Positions 7,965 through 18,027 of a stretch of DNA of 64,000 bases are shown here, piece by piece. Both the position numbers and the translations under genes were made by a program. The notes under the pieces are model-generated. The model made no database searches. It saw nothing but the letters and a program-made list of their open reading frames with translations, and was not told the origin of the DNA. Origin of the DNA: an uncultured Spiribacter sp. (GTDB lineage: Bacteria; Pseudomonadota; Gammaproteobacteria; Nitrococcales; Nitrococcaceae); the NCBI GenBank assembly GCA_937884605.1, contig CALGDM010000018.1, positions 62,001-126,000 of the forward strand, written 5' to 3'. Position 1 is the first letter of the stretch; each line of letters begins with the position of its first letter.

Positions 7965-9509
7965 TCAGTCGTCGAGCCACTGTACCCGGTACAGGTCCAG
8001 GCGCCGGTCCCGGGCGTTCTGGACCGAGCCCTCGGCCCGCAGCTGGGTGAGTTTGTCCATGTCAAGATCCACCACCAGGGTCATCTCGGTGTTGGGTGTC
8101 GACTCGCTGACGATGCCGTCATGGGGAAAGGCGAAGTCCGAGGGTGAGAACACCGCGGCCTGGGAGTACTGGATCTCGATGTTCTCCACCCGCGGCAGGT
8201 TACCGACACTGCCGGTGATGGCCACGTAGCACTCGTTTTCGATGGCCCGGGCCTGGGCACAGCGCCGGACCCGCAGGTAGGCGTTCTTGGTGTCGGTCCA
8301 GAACGGCACGAACAGGATCTCCATGCCCTGATCGGCCAGTAGCCGGCAGGCCTCGGGAAACTCCACGTCATAGCAGACCAGGATGCCGATGCGACCGACG
8401 TCGGTATCGAAGGCCTTGAGCGCGTCGCCGCCCTGCACGCCCCAGTAGAAGCGCTCATCCGGGGTGGCGTGCAGTTTGTAGTGGGTGTCCATGGTGCCGT
8501 CGCGGCGGCACAGATAGGCGACGTTGTAGAGGGCGTTGTCCTCGTACACCGGCATCGAGCCGGCGATGATGTTGATGTTGTAGGACACCGCCATGCGGCT
8601 CATCGCATCGGCCATCTCAGTGGTGTACTGGGCCAGCCCGCGCATCGCCTCGGCCGGGTCTTCCTGGTTGAACTGGGCGAGCAGTGGGGCGTTGAACAGC
8701 TCCGGAAACAGGATGAAGTCGCAGTTGTAGCCGGCCATGGCGTCAACGAAGAACTCGATGTTCGACATCAGATCCTCGAAGTTGGTCACCCGGCGCATCT
8801 GCCACTGGACCGTGCCCACCCGCACGGTGGACTTGCGCCCGCCGATCAGCGAGGTGCGCTCGTTTTCGTAGAAGATGTTGTCCCACTGCAGCAGCGTGGC
8901 GAACGCGCCCGAATCCTGGTCCTCGGGCAGATAGGCGGTGATCACCCGACGGACATGGAAGTCGTTGGCGAACTGGAACGACAGGATGGGGTCGTAGAGT
9001 TCGCGCCGCCGCACGCGGTCGATGTACTCCTCGGGTTTCATCTCCCCGGCGTGCTCGCGGTAGCCGGGCATGCGGCCGCCGGCAACAATGGCGCGCAGGT
9101 TGAGACTGCGGCACAGTTCCTTGCGCGCGTCGTACAGCCGCCGGCCAAGGCGAATGCCGCGGTACTCGGGGTCGACGAAGATGTCGACACCATAGAGCAC
9201 ATCGCCGTTGGGGTCGTGGTTGGTCAGATAGCCGTTGCCGATGATGTCGTCGTACTTGTGACGGTCGCCATAGCGATCGTAATCGACGATCATGGAGATG
9301 GCGCCGGCCACCACGCGGCCGTTATCCTCGATGCAGATCTGGCCCTCGGCAAAGCGGCTGATCTGCGCGGAGAACTGCTTGCGTGTCCAGGCGCCGCCCA
9401 GATCGGGATAGACGGCATCCATGATGTGCTTGATGTCGGGGTAATCCGACGGCCGCAGATGGCGCAGGCGCAGGTGGTGTTCTTCGGTGGTCGTATCCTG
9501 TTCACTCAT
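7965..9509 (-). CDS. GNAT acetyltransferase-carbon/nitrogen hydrolase (nitrilase) fusion
   Basis: 514-aa two-domain protein. Residues about 10-195 form a GNAT-like acetyltransferase domain with an acetyl-CoA loop region YRGIRLGRRLYDAR. Residues about 225-500 form a nitrilase-superfamily carbon-nitrogen hydrolase with the full Glu-Lys-Cys triad: E270 in FILFPELF, K345 in HYKLHATP, and C379 in ILVCYDVEFPE. This fused architecture is a known nitrilase branch of unknown substrate. The protein is expected to be soluble. A role in amide or acylated-amine metabolism with the convergent aminotransferase is speculative. Confidence 0.92.
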   Translation of the reverse strand: MSEQDTTTEEHHLRLRHLRPSDYPDIKHIMDAVYPDLGGAWTRKQFSAQISRFAEGQICIEDNGRVVAGAISMIVDYDRYGDRHKYDDIIGNGYLTNHDPNGDVLYGVDIFVDPEYRGIRLGRRLYDARKELCRSLNLRAIVAGGRMPGYREHAGEMKPEEYIDRVRRRELYDPILSFQFANDFHVRRVITAYLPEDQDSGAFATLLQWDNIFYENERTSLIGGRKSTVRVGTVQWQMRRVTNFEDLMSNIEFFVDAMAGYNCDFILFPELFNAPLLAQFNQEDPAEAMRGLAQYTTEMADAMSRMAVSYNINIIAGSMPVYEDNALYNVAYLCRRDGTMDTHYKLHATPDERFYWGVQGGDALKAFDTDVGRIGILVCYDVEFPEACRLLADQGMEILFVPFWTDTKNAYLRVRRCAQARAIENECYVAITGSVGNLPRVENIEIQYSQAAVFSPSDFAFPHDGIVSESTPNTEMTLVVDLDMDKLTQLRAEGSVQNARDRRLDLYRVQWLDD

Positions 9510-9552
9510 GGGGCAAGGATATCATTGCCAATCACGGTAAAAGGAGTGCGTG

Positions 9553-9948
9553 ATGACGGATCCGCTTTCCCGCGAACAGCGGCAGGCCCTGCGGGAGGCC
9601 CTCGAAAACGAACAGGCGGCGCTGCGCGCCGAGATCCGCGAGGAGGTGCTGGCCGCCGACCTGCATCGCTCCGAGGAGGTGGCCGATCGGGTGCGGGATG
9701 CCGGCGACGAGTCGCTGGTGGATCTGCTGGCCGACATCGAGTACGCCGACATCGATCGCCATGTCACCGCGCTGCGGGCCAACGAGGCCGCCCTGCGGGC
9801 CTGGCACGAGGGCGGTTACGGGCGCTGTGTCGATTGCGGCGAGCCCATCCCCTTCGAGCGGCTGCAGGCCCTGCCGTCGGCGGCGCGCTGCATTGACTGC
9901 GAAACCCGTCGTGAGCAGGAGGCAGGAGGCCGGCCGCCACGTCTCTAG
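9553..9948 (+). CDS. TraR/DksA-family zinc-finger protein
   Basis: 131-aa small DksA-like protein. An N-terminal coiled-coil-like acidic helix (about 1-85) is followed by a C4 zinc finger, C92-x2-C95 and C113-x2-C116. Such proteins bind in the RNA polymerase secondary channel or act as stress-related DksA paralogs. It is shorter than DksA (151 aa), and the tip region has acidic residues such as DIEYADIDRH. ATG 9553 has six bases to the GGAG SD and is preferred over GTG 9550. tamA follows at once and may overlap its end. Confidence 0.9.
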   Translation: MTDPLSREQRQALREALENEQAALRAEIREEVLAADLHRSEEVADRVRDAGDESLVDLLADIEYADIDRHVTALRANEAALRAWHEGGYGRCVDCGEPIPFERLQALPSAARCIDCETRREQEAGGRPPRL

Positions 9949-9968
9949 CGCGGTCTGTCACGGCGACC

Positions 9969-11669
9969 GTGGCGCTGGCGCTTGTCGTGGCCAGCGCCCC
10001 GGCACGGGCGGCGGTGGATCTGATGCTGACCGGTGCCGAAGGGGCGTTGGCGGATAATCTGAGCGCGCACATCGACACCCAGGTAGCGCTGGAGTCGGAT
10101 CTGGCCGGGCGTTTCTACCGCGATCAGGTGCGCGAATCACTGCAGCATGCCGCTGAGGCGCTGGGCTATTACCAGGCGCAATTCGACATCACGCTCGAGG
10201 CGTCGCCCGAAGACTGGCAACTGGATGTGGCGGTCACCCCGGGGCCGCGAATCAGGGTGCGGCGCGTCGATGTGCGCATCACCGGGGACGGGGCCGATGA
10301 CCGGGTGCTCGCAGCGCTTCGCGAGCGGTTGCCGCTGCGCGCCGGCGAGCCCCTTAATCATGCCGACTACGAGCGCAGCAAACGCGCGCTTGCCAACGAG
10401 GCGCGGCAGCGGGGTTATTTCGACGACCGCTTCAGCACGGCCGAACTGGCGGTGAACGTCGAAGCCGGCTGGGCCGAGGCCACGCTGGTGATGGATACCG
10501 GCGAGCGCTACGCCCTGGGCGAGGTCACCTTCTCGGCCTCGCCGTTTCGCGAGCGCTTCCTGCGCCGTCTGGTTCCGTTCGAGTCGGGATCCCCTTACAC
10601 GGCCGGGGCGGTGGCGGATTTCAACCGTCGTCTGCTCGACAGCGGCTATTTCAGCGATGCGCAGGTGGAGACCCGGCGCGACGCTGGCCCGCCCGCGCGG
10701 GTCCCGGTGCGGGCCGCTGTGACGACCCGTGAGCGCAACACGGTGACCACCGGTGCCGGCTACTCCACCGACGAGGGACCGCGTCTGCAGCTGGGCTATC
10801 AGCGCCACTATGTCAACGACCGCGGGCATCAGTTGAGCAGTCAGCTGCGTCTGTCGACGGTGCGTCAGAGTGTTGAGGCCCGCTACGAGATTCCGCTGGC
10901 TGATCCGATCAACGATCATCTCACCCTGAGCACGGCCTGGGAGAACGCCGACATCGAGGACACCAGCAGCGAGCGCTACAGCGTGCGGCTGGCCCGGCGG
11001 CAGACATTCACCTCGGGCTGGACGCGCACGCAGTCGCTGCGCTGGCTCGAGGAGCGCTTCAGCGTGGGCGTCGAGCGTGGTCGCAGCCGGCTGATCCTGC
11101 CGGGGATCAGTTTCTCCCGGACCCGATCGCGCGGCGGTCTCGACCCCGACTGGGGGGATCAGCAACGCTATTCCCTCGAGGTGGCCAGCGAGCCGCTGGG
11201 CTCGGATGTGGATATCGCCCGCCTGCGCCTCGACAACACCTGGCTGCGCAGCCTCGGTAAAGCCCACCGTTTCAAGCTCAGTGCCCACCTGGGCGGCGTG
11301 GCGACCAGCGATTTCGAGCAGACGCCCACCTCGCTGCGGTTTTTTGCTGGCGGCGATCAGAGTGTGCGCGGGTTTGCCTGGCGCAGCCTGGGGCCCGAGG
11401 ACGACAATGGCGATGTGATCGGCGGGCGTTATCTGACAACGGGCAGTGGCGAGTACAGCTACGGGCTGAGCGATGACTGGCGCCTTGCCACCTTTGTCGA
11501 CGCCGGCAATGCCTACCGCGACCCGAGCGCCTTCGACCCCGCGGTGGGGACCGGCTTTGGCGTGCGCTGGTCGTCGCCGGTGGGGCCGCTGCGGCTTGAT
11601 CTGGCCTGGGGCGTGAGCCGCGATGACGTGCCCTTTCGCCTGCACTTCTCCATTGGACCGCCGTTCTGA
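9969..11669 (+). CDS. tamA: TamA, Omp85-family outer-membrane translocation subunit
   Basis: Outer-membrane subunit of the translocation and assembly module. A short signal peptide ending ASAPARA is followed by POTRA-like domains (about residues 20-255) and a 16-strand Omp85 beta-barrel with the FAGGDQSVRGF motif (about 456-466) and a C-terminal aromatic residue, as in BamA and TamA. The coordinates use the first standard start, a GTG without SD that leaves the signal peptide without a basic n-region. An AGGAGG at 9924-9929 points to an in-frame ACG at 9939, which would give a normal n-region (MSLARS). The gene shares a 1-bp TGATG overlap with tamB, so translation is probably coupled. Confidence 0.95.
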   Translation: MALALVVASAPARAAVDLMLTGAEGALADNLSAHIDTQVALESDLAGRFYRDQVRESLQHAAEALGYYQAQFDITLEASPEDWQLDVAVTPGPRIRVRRVDVRITGDGADDRVLAALRERLPLRAGEPLNHADYERSKRALANEARQRGYFDDRFSTAELAVNVEAGWAEATLVMDTGERYALGEVTFSASPFRERFLRRLVPFESGSPYTAGAVADFNRRLLDSGYFSDAQVETRRDAGPPARVPVRAAVTTRERNTVTTGAGYSTDEGPRLQLGYQRHYVNDRGHQLSSQLRLSTVRQSVEARYEIPLADPINDHLTLSTAWENADIEDTSSERYSVRLARRQTFTSGWTRTQSLRWLEERFSVGVERGRSRLILPGISFSRTRSRGGLDPDWGDQQRYSLEVASEPLGSDVDIARLRLDNTWLRSLGKAHRFKLSAHLGGVATSDFEQTPTSLRFFAGGDQSVRGFAWRSLGPEDDNGDVIGGRYLTTGSGEYSYGLSDDWRLATFVDAGNAYRDPSAFDPAVGTGFGVRWSSPVGPLRLDLAWGVSRDDVPFRLHFSIGPPF

Positions 11670-14587
11670 TGCCGGGCCTGCGCAGTCTTCTGATCACTCT
11701 GGTCGTCGCGGTGGCGCTGGCAGGTGCCTGGCTGATCAGCACCACCGAGGGCGCCCGCTGGCTGGGAGCCCGGGCCCAGGCGTTCGCGCCGGCCCTTGAT
11801 CTGCGGGTGACTGATGGCAGTCTCTGGCACGGCCTGCGGGTCGCGGATCTGCGCTGGCGGGACGATGACCGCGCCGTCGGCGCGGAGGCCCTGACGATCG
11901 ACTGGTCGCCGCGCTGCCTGTTGCGCGGGCAGGTCTGTGTTGATGCGCTGCGCGTGACCGGTCTGTGGCTTGATCTGCCGGCTGAAGCGGCAGCGGCCGA
12001 GCCGTCGTCAGCGCCGGCGACGAACCCGCTCGAGGCGCTGCCGGCCAGTCTGACACTGCCCACCCTGGAATCCCCCGTGCCGGTACGGGTCGAGCGCCTG
12101 GCGGTTGACGGACTGCGTGTGCAGCGCGGCGACCAGGCACTGGCAACCGGCATCGACTCGCTGCGACTGAGCGCTCAGGTGACCGGTCAGCAACTGCAGA
12201 TTACGTCGCTGTCGCTGGAAGGGACGGCCGGTCGCGCACGCCTCGAGGCGCGGGTGAACATGGGCGGCGACTGGCCGCTTGAGGCCGACTGGACGCTGGA
12301 GCCGGCGCCGGCGTTAAGCGCCGGCCAGCCCCTCACGGTGACGGGCGATGCCCGTGGCTCGCTGGCGGCGCTGACCCTCACCGGTGCCGTCAGCGGCGCC
12401 CGGACCGTGGACTTTTCCCTGGCGGTGGCGGCGCTCGATGCCCCGCGGCGGCTGGATGCCCGCTTGCAGGCCGAGGACGGCTATCTGGACCTGGTCGCCC
12501 GGGTCGATGAGCAGATCGACGTGACGGGGGATCTGCAGGCGCCCTCGCTGGAGCGGTTCTGGCCGGGTCTGGCGGGACGACTGGAGGGGAGCTTTCAGGT
12601 CACCGGCACGCCGCGCCGACCGTCACTGTCCGCCGCGGTCACGGCGGCCGACCTGCGCCTCGCGGATATCGAGCTCGACACGGCCCGCCTGACACTGAAC
12701 GGCCAGCCCGCGGACCACCGTATCGCGCTGCAGGTCGACGGCCGCAGCGGTGACCAGCCGCTGGCGCTGGATATGGAGCTGGCCGGCGGGCTGGCCGCGT
12801 CGGAGTGGACCGGGCGGTTCCTCCGGGCGAGTGTTGGCGTGGACGGTCATCGCGCGAGCATGGTGGGGACACCGGCGCTGGCGGTGACGCCGCAGCGGCT
12901 GCGCCTCGCCGGCCACTGCTGGGAATGGCAGTCGGTAAGCGCCTGCAGCCAGCCGCTTCAGGCCACACCGCGCTCGGTGCAGTGGCAGATCAGCCTGTCG
13001 GCCGTGCCGCTGGCACTGTTGGAGCCGCAGTTGCCGGCGGGTGTTGGCCTGCCCGGTTCAGTCACGGGCACGGCCCGCCTTGAATGGCAGGCCGCCACCG
13101 GGGCCACGGCACGGTTTACGCTGGTCAGCCCTGCGAGTCGGATCGAGCTGCCCCAGCCTGATCGCGAGCAACCGCTGGTGCTCGATTACGATCGGATTGT
13201 CCTCGATGCCGAGCTGTCGCCCGACCAGGCCCAGCTGCGCCTGGGGCTGGCCTCGCCCGCCATCGGTCAGGGCGGTTTTGCCCTGCAGACCGATCCCAGC
13301 GATCCCGACCGCCCGCTGACCGGCCGGGTCTGGCTGGATGGCGTCTCGCTGGCGCCCCTGGCCGGCGCGCTGCCGCAACTGCGACGCGCCGAGGGTCGGG
13401 CCAGTGCCCGCGGCGAGCTGGCCGGCACCCTGAGCGCGCCGCAGTTCCGCGGCACGCTGCGCCTGCGCGACGGGGTGTTGTTGCCGTCGGCACTGGCGCT
13501 ACCGCTGACGGCGATTGATCTGAGCGCGGAGGTGGCCGGCGATACCGCGCAGCTCACCGGCGGGTTTGCGGCCGGTGACGGCGAGGCCACGCTGGATGGG
13601 CAGCTGGGCTGGGCCGAGGGCGCCCTCGAAGGGGCCGTCAACCTGAGCGGCGAGGCGCTGGATATCCATGTGGGCAATCTGGCACAGCTGGCGGTGACCC
13701 CGGACATCCGTCTGGGGGTTGGCACTGAGAGGCTGCAGCTGACCGGCACGATCGATGTCCCCCGCGCCCGGATCGAGCCTGCCGGCGGATCGGCCGGGGC
13801 TATCCGCCCCTCGCCCGATGCCGTGCGGGTGGATGCCCAGGGTCGGCCGCTGGCATCGGCGCAAGCGGGTGACGGGGGCCGCACGCTGGAAAGCGACCTG
13901 CTGTTGCGTCTGGGTGACTCGGTGCGATTTGCCGCCCGCGGCGCTAGCGGCCGGCTGGCCGGCGAGCTGCGGCTGCGCCAGGTGGGCAGCGAGGGGGCCG
14001 AAGCCGAAGGTGTGCTGACCCTGGAGGATGCCGGCTACGAGGCGTACGGCCAGTCGCTGACGGTGCAGCGCGGCCGCGTGATCTTCAGCGGCCCGCTGAC
14101 CCAGCCGCAGCTCGATATCGAGGCGGTGCGCGAGACTCCCGGTATCACTGCGGGGCTGCGGATCAGCGGCCCGGCCGATCAGCCTCAGCTGCGGTTGTTC
14201 TCGGACCCGGCCATGCCTCAGGCGGATATTCTGGCGGTGCTGCTCACGGGTCGGCCGCCGGGGCAGTCCAGTCCCGGCGACGAGGCATTGCTGAGCCGGG
14301 CGGCACTGTCACTGGGGGTGTTCGGTGGCGGGCAGCTGGGCGAATCGCTGGCCAGCGAGCTGGGCGTGGAAGATTTCCAGATCGCCGCCGACGGCCAGGG
14401 CGAGGACGCCCAGGTGGCGGTCAGCGGTTACCTGTCGCCCAACCTGATGGTGCGCTACGGCGTGGGGGTGTTTGAGCCCACGACCACGCTCAGCCTGCGC
14501 TACTACCTGACCCGCCAGCTCTATCTGGAGGCGGTCAGCGGCGCGGAGAGCGCGTTCGACGTGTTCTATTCGTTTGACTACGACTGA
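11669..14587 (+). CDS. tamB: TamB, inner-membrane-anchored translocation/assembly subunit
   Basis: 972-aa partner of TamA, shorter than E. coli TamB (about 1260 aa). A single N-terminal membrane anchor (about residues 5-25) is followed by a long periplasmic region of repeating beta-strands, the AsmA/VPS13-like groove. The protein ends with the conserved DUF490 region (about 640-972, including [18 protein letters not shown]). TamB-family proteins are linked to outer-membrane protein assembly and phospholipid transport across the periplasm. It is translationally coupled to tamA. Its last 10 bases overlap the convergent rhlB gene. Confidence 0.95.
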   Translation: MPGLRSLLITLVVAVALAGAWLISTTEGARWLGARAQAFAPALDLRVTDGSLWHGLRVADLRWRDDDRAVGAEALTIDWSPRCLLRGQVCVDALRVTGLWLDLPAEAAAAEPSSAPATNPLEALPASLTLPTLESPVPVRVERLAVDGLRVQRGDQALATGIDSLRLSAQVTGQQLQITSLSLEGTAGRARLEARVNMGGDWPLEADWTLEPAPALSAGQPLTVTGDARGSLAALTLTGAVSGARTVDFSLAVAALDAPRRLDARLQAEDGYLDLVARVDEQIDVTGDLQAPSLERFWPGLAGRLEGSFQVTGTPRRPSLSAAVTAADLRLADIELDTARLTLNGQPADHRIALQVDGRSGDQPLALDMELAGGLAASEWTGRFLRASVGVDGHRASMVGTPALAVTPQRLRLAGHCWEWQSVSACSQPLQATPRSVQWQISLSAVPLALLEPQLPAGVGLPGSVTGTARLEWQAATGATARFTLVSPASRIELPQPDREQPLVLDYDRIVLDAELSPDQAQLRLGLASPAIGQGGFALQTDPSDPDRPLTGRVWLDGVSLAPLAGALPQLRRAEGRASARGELAGTLSAPQFRGTLRLRDGVLLPSALALPLTAIDLSAEVAGDTAQLTGGFAAGDGEATLDGQLGWAEGALEGAVNLSGEALDIHVGNLAQLAVTPDIRLGVGTERLQLTGTIDVPRARIEPAGGSAGAIRPSPDAVRVDAQGRPLASAQAGDGGRTLESDLLLRLGDSVRFAARGASGRLAGELRLRQVGSEGAEAEGVLTLEDAGYEAYGQSLTVQRGRVIFSGPLTQPQLDIEAVRETPGITAGLRISGPADQPQLRLFSDPAMPQADILAVLLTGRPPGQSSPGDEALLSRAALSLGVFGGGQLGESLASELGVEDFQIAADGQGEDAQVAVSGYLSPNLMVRYGVGVFEPTTTLSLRYYLTRQLYLEAVSGAESAFDVFYSFDYD

Positions 14588-15819
14588 TTACCGCTGCTGC
14601 GCCGGCTGTTGCCGCTGCGGCGATTATTCATGCGCGCCGCGGGCTTGAGATCATCGACGATGAGCTCGGCGGGCGCCATTTCCGCCGGGATCTTCTGATC
14701 GATGTAGCGCTCGATATCGGGCAGCGAATAGACGTAGCTCTCGCAGGCAAAGCTGATCGCATCCCCGGCGGCGCCGGCCCGGGCCGTCCGACCGATGCGG
14801 TGCACGTAGTCCTCGGCATCCTGGGGCAGGTCGTAGTTGATGACGTGACTGACCTCGGGGATATGCAGTCCGCGCGCGGCCACATCGGTGGCCACCAGAA
14901 TCGGCAGGTCGCCGGCCTGGAACTTGCCGAGCAACTGCTCGCGCTTGTTCTGCGGGATGTCGCCGGAGATGACCGCGGCCTTGATATCGTTGCCGATCAG
15001 GTAGGCCGCGACCTTGTCCGCGTCGCGCTTGGTGTTGACGAACAGCAGGGTGCGGGTGGGTGTCTGCTGGCGCAGCACACCGATGAGCAGGCCGATCTTC
15101 TGGTTGTTCTCGACGTGGTAGAGGGTCTGGCGGACCCGGTCGGCGGTGATCGTATCGGATTCGATCTGCACCGATTCGGGCTCGTTCATGTGCTCGTAGG
15201 CGAGCTCGCGGACACGCTCGGAGAGCGTCGCCGAGAACAGCATGTTGAGGCGCTGGTCGGGGGCCGGCATGCGCCGCAGCAGATAGCGGATGTCGGCGAT
15301 AAAGCCCATGTCGAACATGCGGTCGGCCTCATCAAGCACGCAGACCTCGATGTTATCGAGGCTGAACACCCCCTGCTTGAAAAAGTCGATGATCCGCCCC
15401 GGAGTGCCGATGAGCACGTCGGTGCCTCGCTCCAGGGCCTTGCGCTGGCTTTCGTAGCCGGTGCCGCCATAGATGCAGGCAAAGTCCATGCCGGTGAAAT
15501 ACCCCAGCTTTTCGGCATCCTTGTGGATCTGCAGGGCGAGCTCACGGGTGGGCGCCAGGATGATGGCCCACGGGCCTTTCTTGTCGGCGGCCACCGGGCG
15601 CGACATCAGCCAGTGCAGGGTGGCCAGCAGAAAGGCCGCCGACTTGCCGGTGCCGGTCTGGGCCTGGCCGGCCACATCGCGGCCTTCGAGGGCGATTGGC
15701 AGGGCAGCCGCCTGAATCGGCATGCACTGCTCAAAGCCGGCCTCGCGCAGGCCTGTGAGAAGGGATTCGTGAAGTCCGAGGGACTCGAACGCGGTGTCAG
15801 AGAGATGATTTTGTTCCAT
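14578..15819 (-). CDS. rhlB: DEAD-box ATP-dependent RNA helicase RhlB
   Basis: 413-aa RNA helicase, close to E. coli RhlB (421 aa), a degradosome-associated unwinding enzyme. In order: Q-motif with [10 protein letters not shown], Walker [17 protein letters not shown], Walker [20 protein letters not shown], and C-terminal [10 protein letters not shown]. It ends in a short basic Asn/Ser/Arg tail. The frame continues upstream to a GTG at 15885, but the ATG at 15819 is the homology-supported start ([14 protein letters not shown] resembles the E. coli N-terminus). Divergent from grxD; convergent with tamB. Confidence 0.94.
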   Translation of the reverse strand: MEQNHLSDTAFESLGLHESLLTGLREAGFEQCMPIQAAALPIALEGRDVAGQAQTGTGKSAAFLLATLHWLMSRPVAADKKGPWAIILAPTRELALQIHKDAEKLGYFTGMDFACIYGGTGYESQRKALERGTDVLIGTPGRIIDFFKQGVFSLDNIEVCVLDEADRMFDMGFIADIRYLLRRMPAPDQRLNMLFSATLSERVRELAYEHMNEPESVQIESDTITADRVRQTLYHVENNQKIGLLIGVLRQQTPTRTLLFVNTKRDADKVAAYLIGNDIKAAVISGDIPQNKREQLLGKFQAGDLPILVATDVAARGLHIPEVSHVINYDLPQDAEDYVHRIGRTARAGAAGDAISFACESYVYSLPDIERYIDQKIPAEMAPAELIVDDLKPAARMNNRRSGNSRRSSGNQS

Positions 15820-15914
15820 GACCGCCGAGGATACCGTATTGATCGCTTTTATGCCCCTCGTCGATGTCGCCCGCAATCCGTACACTGTCGGTACGCATTC
15901 AATGAGGAGCTGAC

Positions 15915-16238
15915 ATGAGCGACGTACAGGAAAGCATCCGCGAGCAGGTCGAAGGCAATCCGGTGATTCTCTACATGAAGGGCTCGCCGCAATTCCCGCA
16001 GTGCGGGTTCTCGATGCGCGCCGCCCAGGCCCTGGCGGGCTGCGGCGTGGAGTTTGCCTATGTGAACGTGCTCGAGGACGAAGGCATCCGCCAGGGCATC
16101 AAGGAATACGGCAACTGGCCGACCATCCCGCAGCTGTATGTCAACGGCGAGCTGCTCGGCGGCTGTGACATCATCATGGAGATGCACGAGTCCGGTGAGC
16201 TGCAGGAGGCCGTCACGGCCGCCACGCCCGACGCCTAG
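15915..16238 (+). CDS. grxD: Monothiol glutaredoxin Grx4
   Basis: 107-aa monothiol glutaredoxin with the diagnostic CGFS active site (C30), the GSH-binding [19 protein letters not shown] region and a cis-Pro. Grx4/GrxD proteins bind a bridging [2Fe-2S] cluster with glutathione and deliver it to Fe-S targets, often with BolA. The start is preceded by GAGGAGCTG. It ends 4 bp inside the convergent rnt gene. With fnr, sufT, nth and rnfB it is one of several Fe-S-linked genes in the window. Confidence 0.97.
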   Translation: MSDVQESIREQVEGNPVILYMKGSPQFPQCGFSMRAAQALAGCGVEFAYVNVLEDEGIRQGIKEYGNWPTIPQLYVNGELLGGCDIIMEMHESGELQEAVTAATPDA

Positions 16239-16867
16239 TCGCCGGGTGCATCGAGGGGATGCCCATGGGCGGCATCCCAGCGATTGACGATGGTGCAGAA
16301 CAGCTCGGCGGTCTTTTCGGCATCGTAGATCGCCGAGTGCGCCTCGCGCGCATCCCAGGCTATCCCAGCCGCGGCAATGCCGCGCGCCAGCACGGTCTGG
16401 CCGTAGGCAAGGCCTGACAGGGTGGCGGTGTCAAAGCACGAGAACGGGTGAAAGGGATTGCGCTTGATCCCGCAGCGCTTCACCGCCGCGTTCAGAAAAC
16501 CCAGATCAAACCACGCGTTATGTCCCACCAGCACGGCACGGCTGCAGTCGTTGGCGCGGATCGCCTCGCGCACGGGCTGAAAGATATACCGCAGGGCCTC
16601 ATCCTCGGGCACCGCCATGCGCAGCGGATGGTCGGGATCAATGCCGTTGAATTCCAGCGACTTCGGGTCGAGATGGGCACCCTCGAAGGCCTCGACGTGG
16701 GTGGTGAAGGTCTCGCCGTTGTAGAGCTGCCCGTTGTCGTCCATTTTCACGATCACCGCCGCGATCTGCAGCATGGCGTCGGTGGCGGCGTTGACGCCGC
16801 CGGTTTCGATGTCGACCACCACGGGCAGAAAGCCGCGGAATCGCTGGTTGATGGGACGGGCGTTCAT
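16235..16867 (-). CDS. rnt: Ribonuclease T
   Basis: 210-aa DEDDh 3'-5' exoribonuclease that trims tRNA CCA ends and other RNA 3' termini. ExoI motif VVDIETGG (D19, E21), Exo[15 protein letters not shown], and ExoIII with [16 protein letters not shown] (catalytic His and Asp) are all present. Its ATG overlaps the pyrC stop codon by 4 bp (ATGA), making a pyrC-rnt unit. That pair is seen in Pseudomonas-type genomes. Confidence 0.96.
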   Translation of the reverse strand: MNARPINQRFRGFLPVVVDIETGGVNAATDAMLQIAAVIVKMDDNGQLYNGETFTTHVEAFEGAHLDPKSLEFNGIDPDHPLRMAVPEDEALRYIFQPVREAIRANDCSRAVLVGHNAWFDLGFLNAAVKRCGIKRNPFHPFSCFDTATLSGLAYGQTVLARGIAAAGIAWDAREAHSAIYDAEKTAELFCTIVNRWDAAHGHPLDAPGD

Positions 16868-17919
16868 GCGGACTCCGTTTGCGGGGCGGTGGCCAGCGAC
16901 CAGCCGATCTGGCCGCCGGCGCGTAGCGGCACGATGCGCGTGTCGCCATAGGGCAGGGTGTCCGGCAGGCGGCGTGCCTGCCGGGTCAATGTCAGGGTAG
17001 CGCTGGCCCGGGGCAGGCCGTAGAAGTCGGCGCCGAAATGGCTGGCAAAGCCCTCCAGCCGCTCCAGCGCACCGGCCTGCTCGAAGGCCTCGGCGTAGAG
17101 TTCGATGGCGAGCGGGGCGGTGAAAATGCCGGCGCAGCCGCAGGCGTTCTCCTTGGCGGACTGCGGGTGCGGCGCGCTGTCGGTGCCGAGGAAAAACCGC
17201 GGATGGCCACTGGTGGCGGCCTCGAGCAGTGCCGCGCGGTCGCCCTCGCGCTTGAGGATGGGCAGGCAGTAGTGGTGGGGACGGATCCCGCCGGCGAGCA
17301 GATCATTGCGGTTCATCAGCAGGTGCTGCGGGGTGATGGTGGCCCCCAGCCGCTCCGGCCCCTGGCGCACAAAATCCACCGCCGTTGCCGTGGTGAGATG
17401 CTCGAGCACCACGCGCAGGTTGCGGTGGCGGTCGAGCAGGGGGGCCAGGCGTTCGTCGAGGAACATCGCCTCACGATCAAAGATATCCGTCCCGGGATGG
17501 GTGACCTCGCCATGCAGGCAGAGCGTGAGGTCGTGCTCGGCGATGGCGGCCAGCGCCTCGTCGCAGCGGCGGATATCGGTCACGCCCGAGTCGCTGTTGG
17601 TGGTCGCGCCGGCGGGGTAGAGTTTGACGGCATGGACAAACCCGCTCGCCGCCGCCCGCTCGATCTCGCGCGCCGGGGTGTTGTCGGTCAGATACAGCGT
17701 CATCAGCGGCTCGAACCGGCTGCCGGCCGGGCGCGCCGCGAGAATCCGCTCGCGATAGGCGGCGACCGCCGCCGTGGTGGTTAGCGGCGGCGTCAGGTTG
17801 GGCATGATGATGGCGCGACCGAAGCGCGCCGCGCTCCAGTGCACGACATCCGCCAGCGCGGCGCCGTCGCGCAGATGCAGATGCCAGTCATCGGGTTGGG
17901 CGATCGTCAGTGTCTCCAT
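16864..17919 (-). CDS. pyrC: Dihydroorotase
   Basis: 351-aa class II dihydroorotase of de novo pyrimidine synthesis, interconverting N-carbamoyl-aspartate and dihydroorotate. Binuclear zinc ligands are visible: HLHLRDG (H13, H15), the carboxylated lysine K99 in [17 protein letters not shown], the H in LCLHGEV and in VLEHLTT, and the late Asp in FLGTDSAPH. Length matches E. coli PyrC (348 aa). First gene of the pyrC-rnt unit, divergent from argG across about 108 bp in which no clear operator was seen. Confidence 0.97.
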   Translation of the reverse strand: METLTIAQPDDWHLHLRDGAALADVVHWSAARFGRAIIMPNLTPPLTTTAAVAAYRERILAARPAGSRFEPLMTLYLTDNTPAREIERAAASGFVHAVKLYPAGATTNSDSGVTDIRRCDEALAAIAEHDLTLCLHGEVTHPGTDIFDREAMFLDERLAPLLDRHRNLRVVLEHLTTATAVDFVRQGPERLGATITPQHLLMNRNDLLAGGIRPHHYCLPILKREGDRAALLEAATSGHPRFFLGTDSAPHPQSAKENACGCAGIFTAPLAIELYAEAFEQAGALERLEGFASHFGADFYGLPRASATLTLTRQARRLPDTLPYGDTRIVPLRAGGQIGWSLATAPQTESA

Positions 17920-18027
17920 GCCGGGAGTATATCAGGGCCACCGCTCGGCGCCTTGATTCTCCGCGCCGCCGCGTCGATCATTGCGCAACGAATCCGCTCC
18001 CCATCCTGCAATTCGAGAGAGCAACCC

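Noticed and set aside
17920-18027. Search for an ArgR box upstream of argG
   Set aside because: No pair of TNTGAAT/ATTCA-like half-sites at proper spacing was found.
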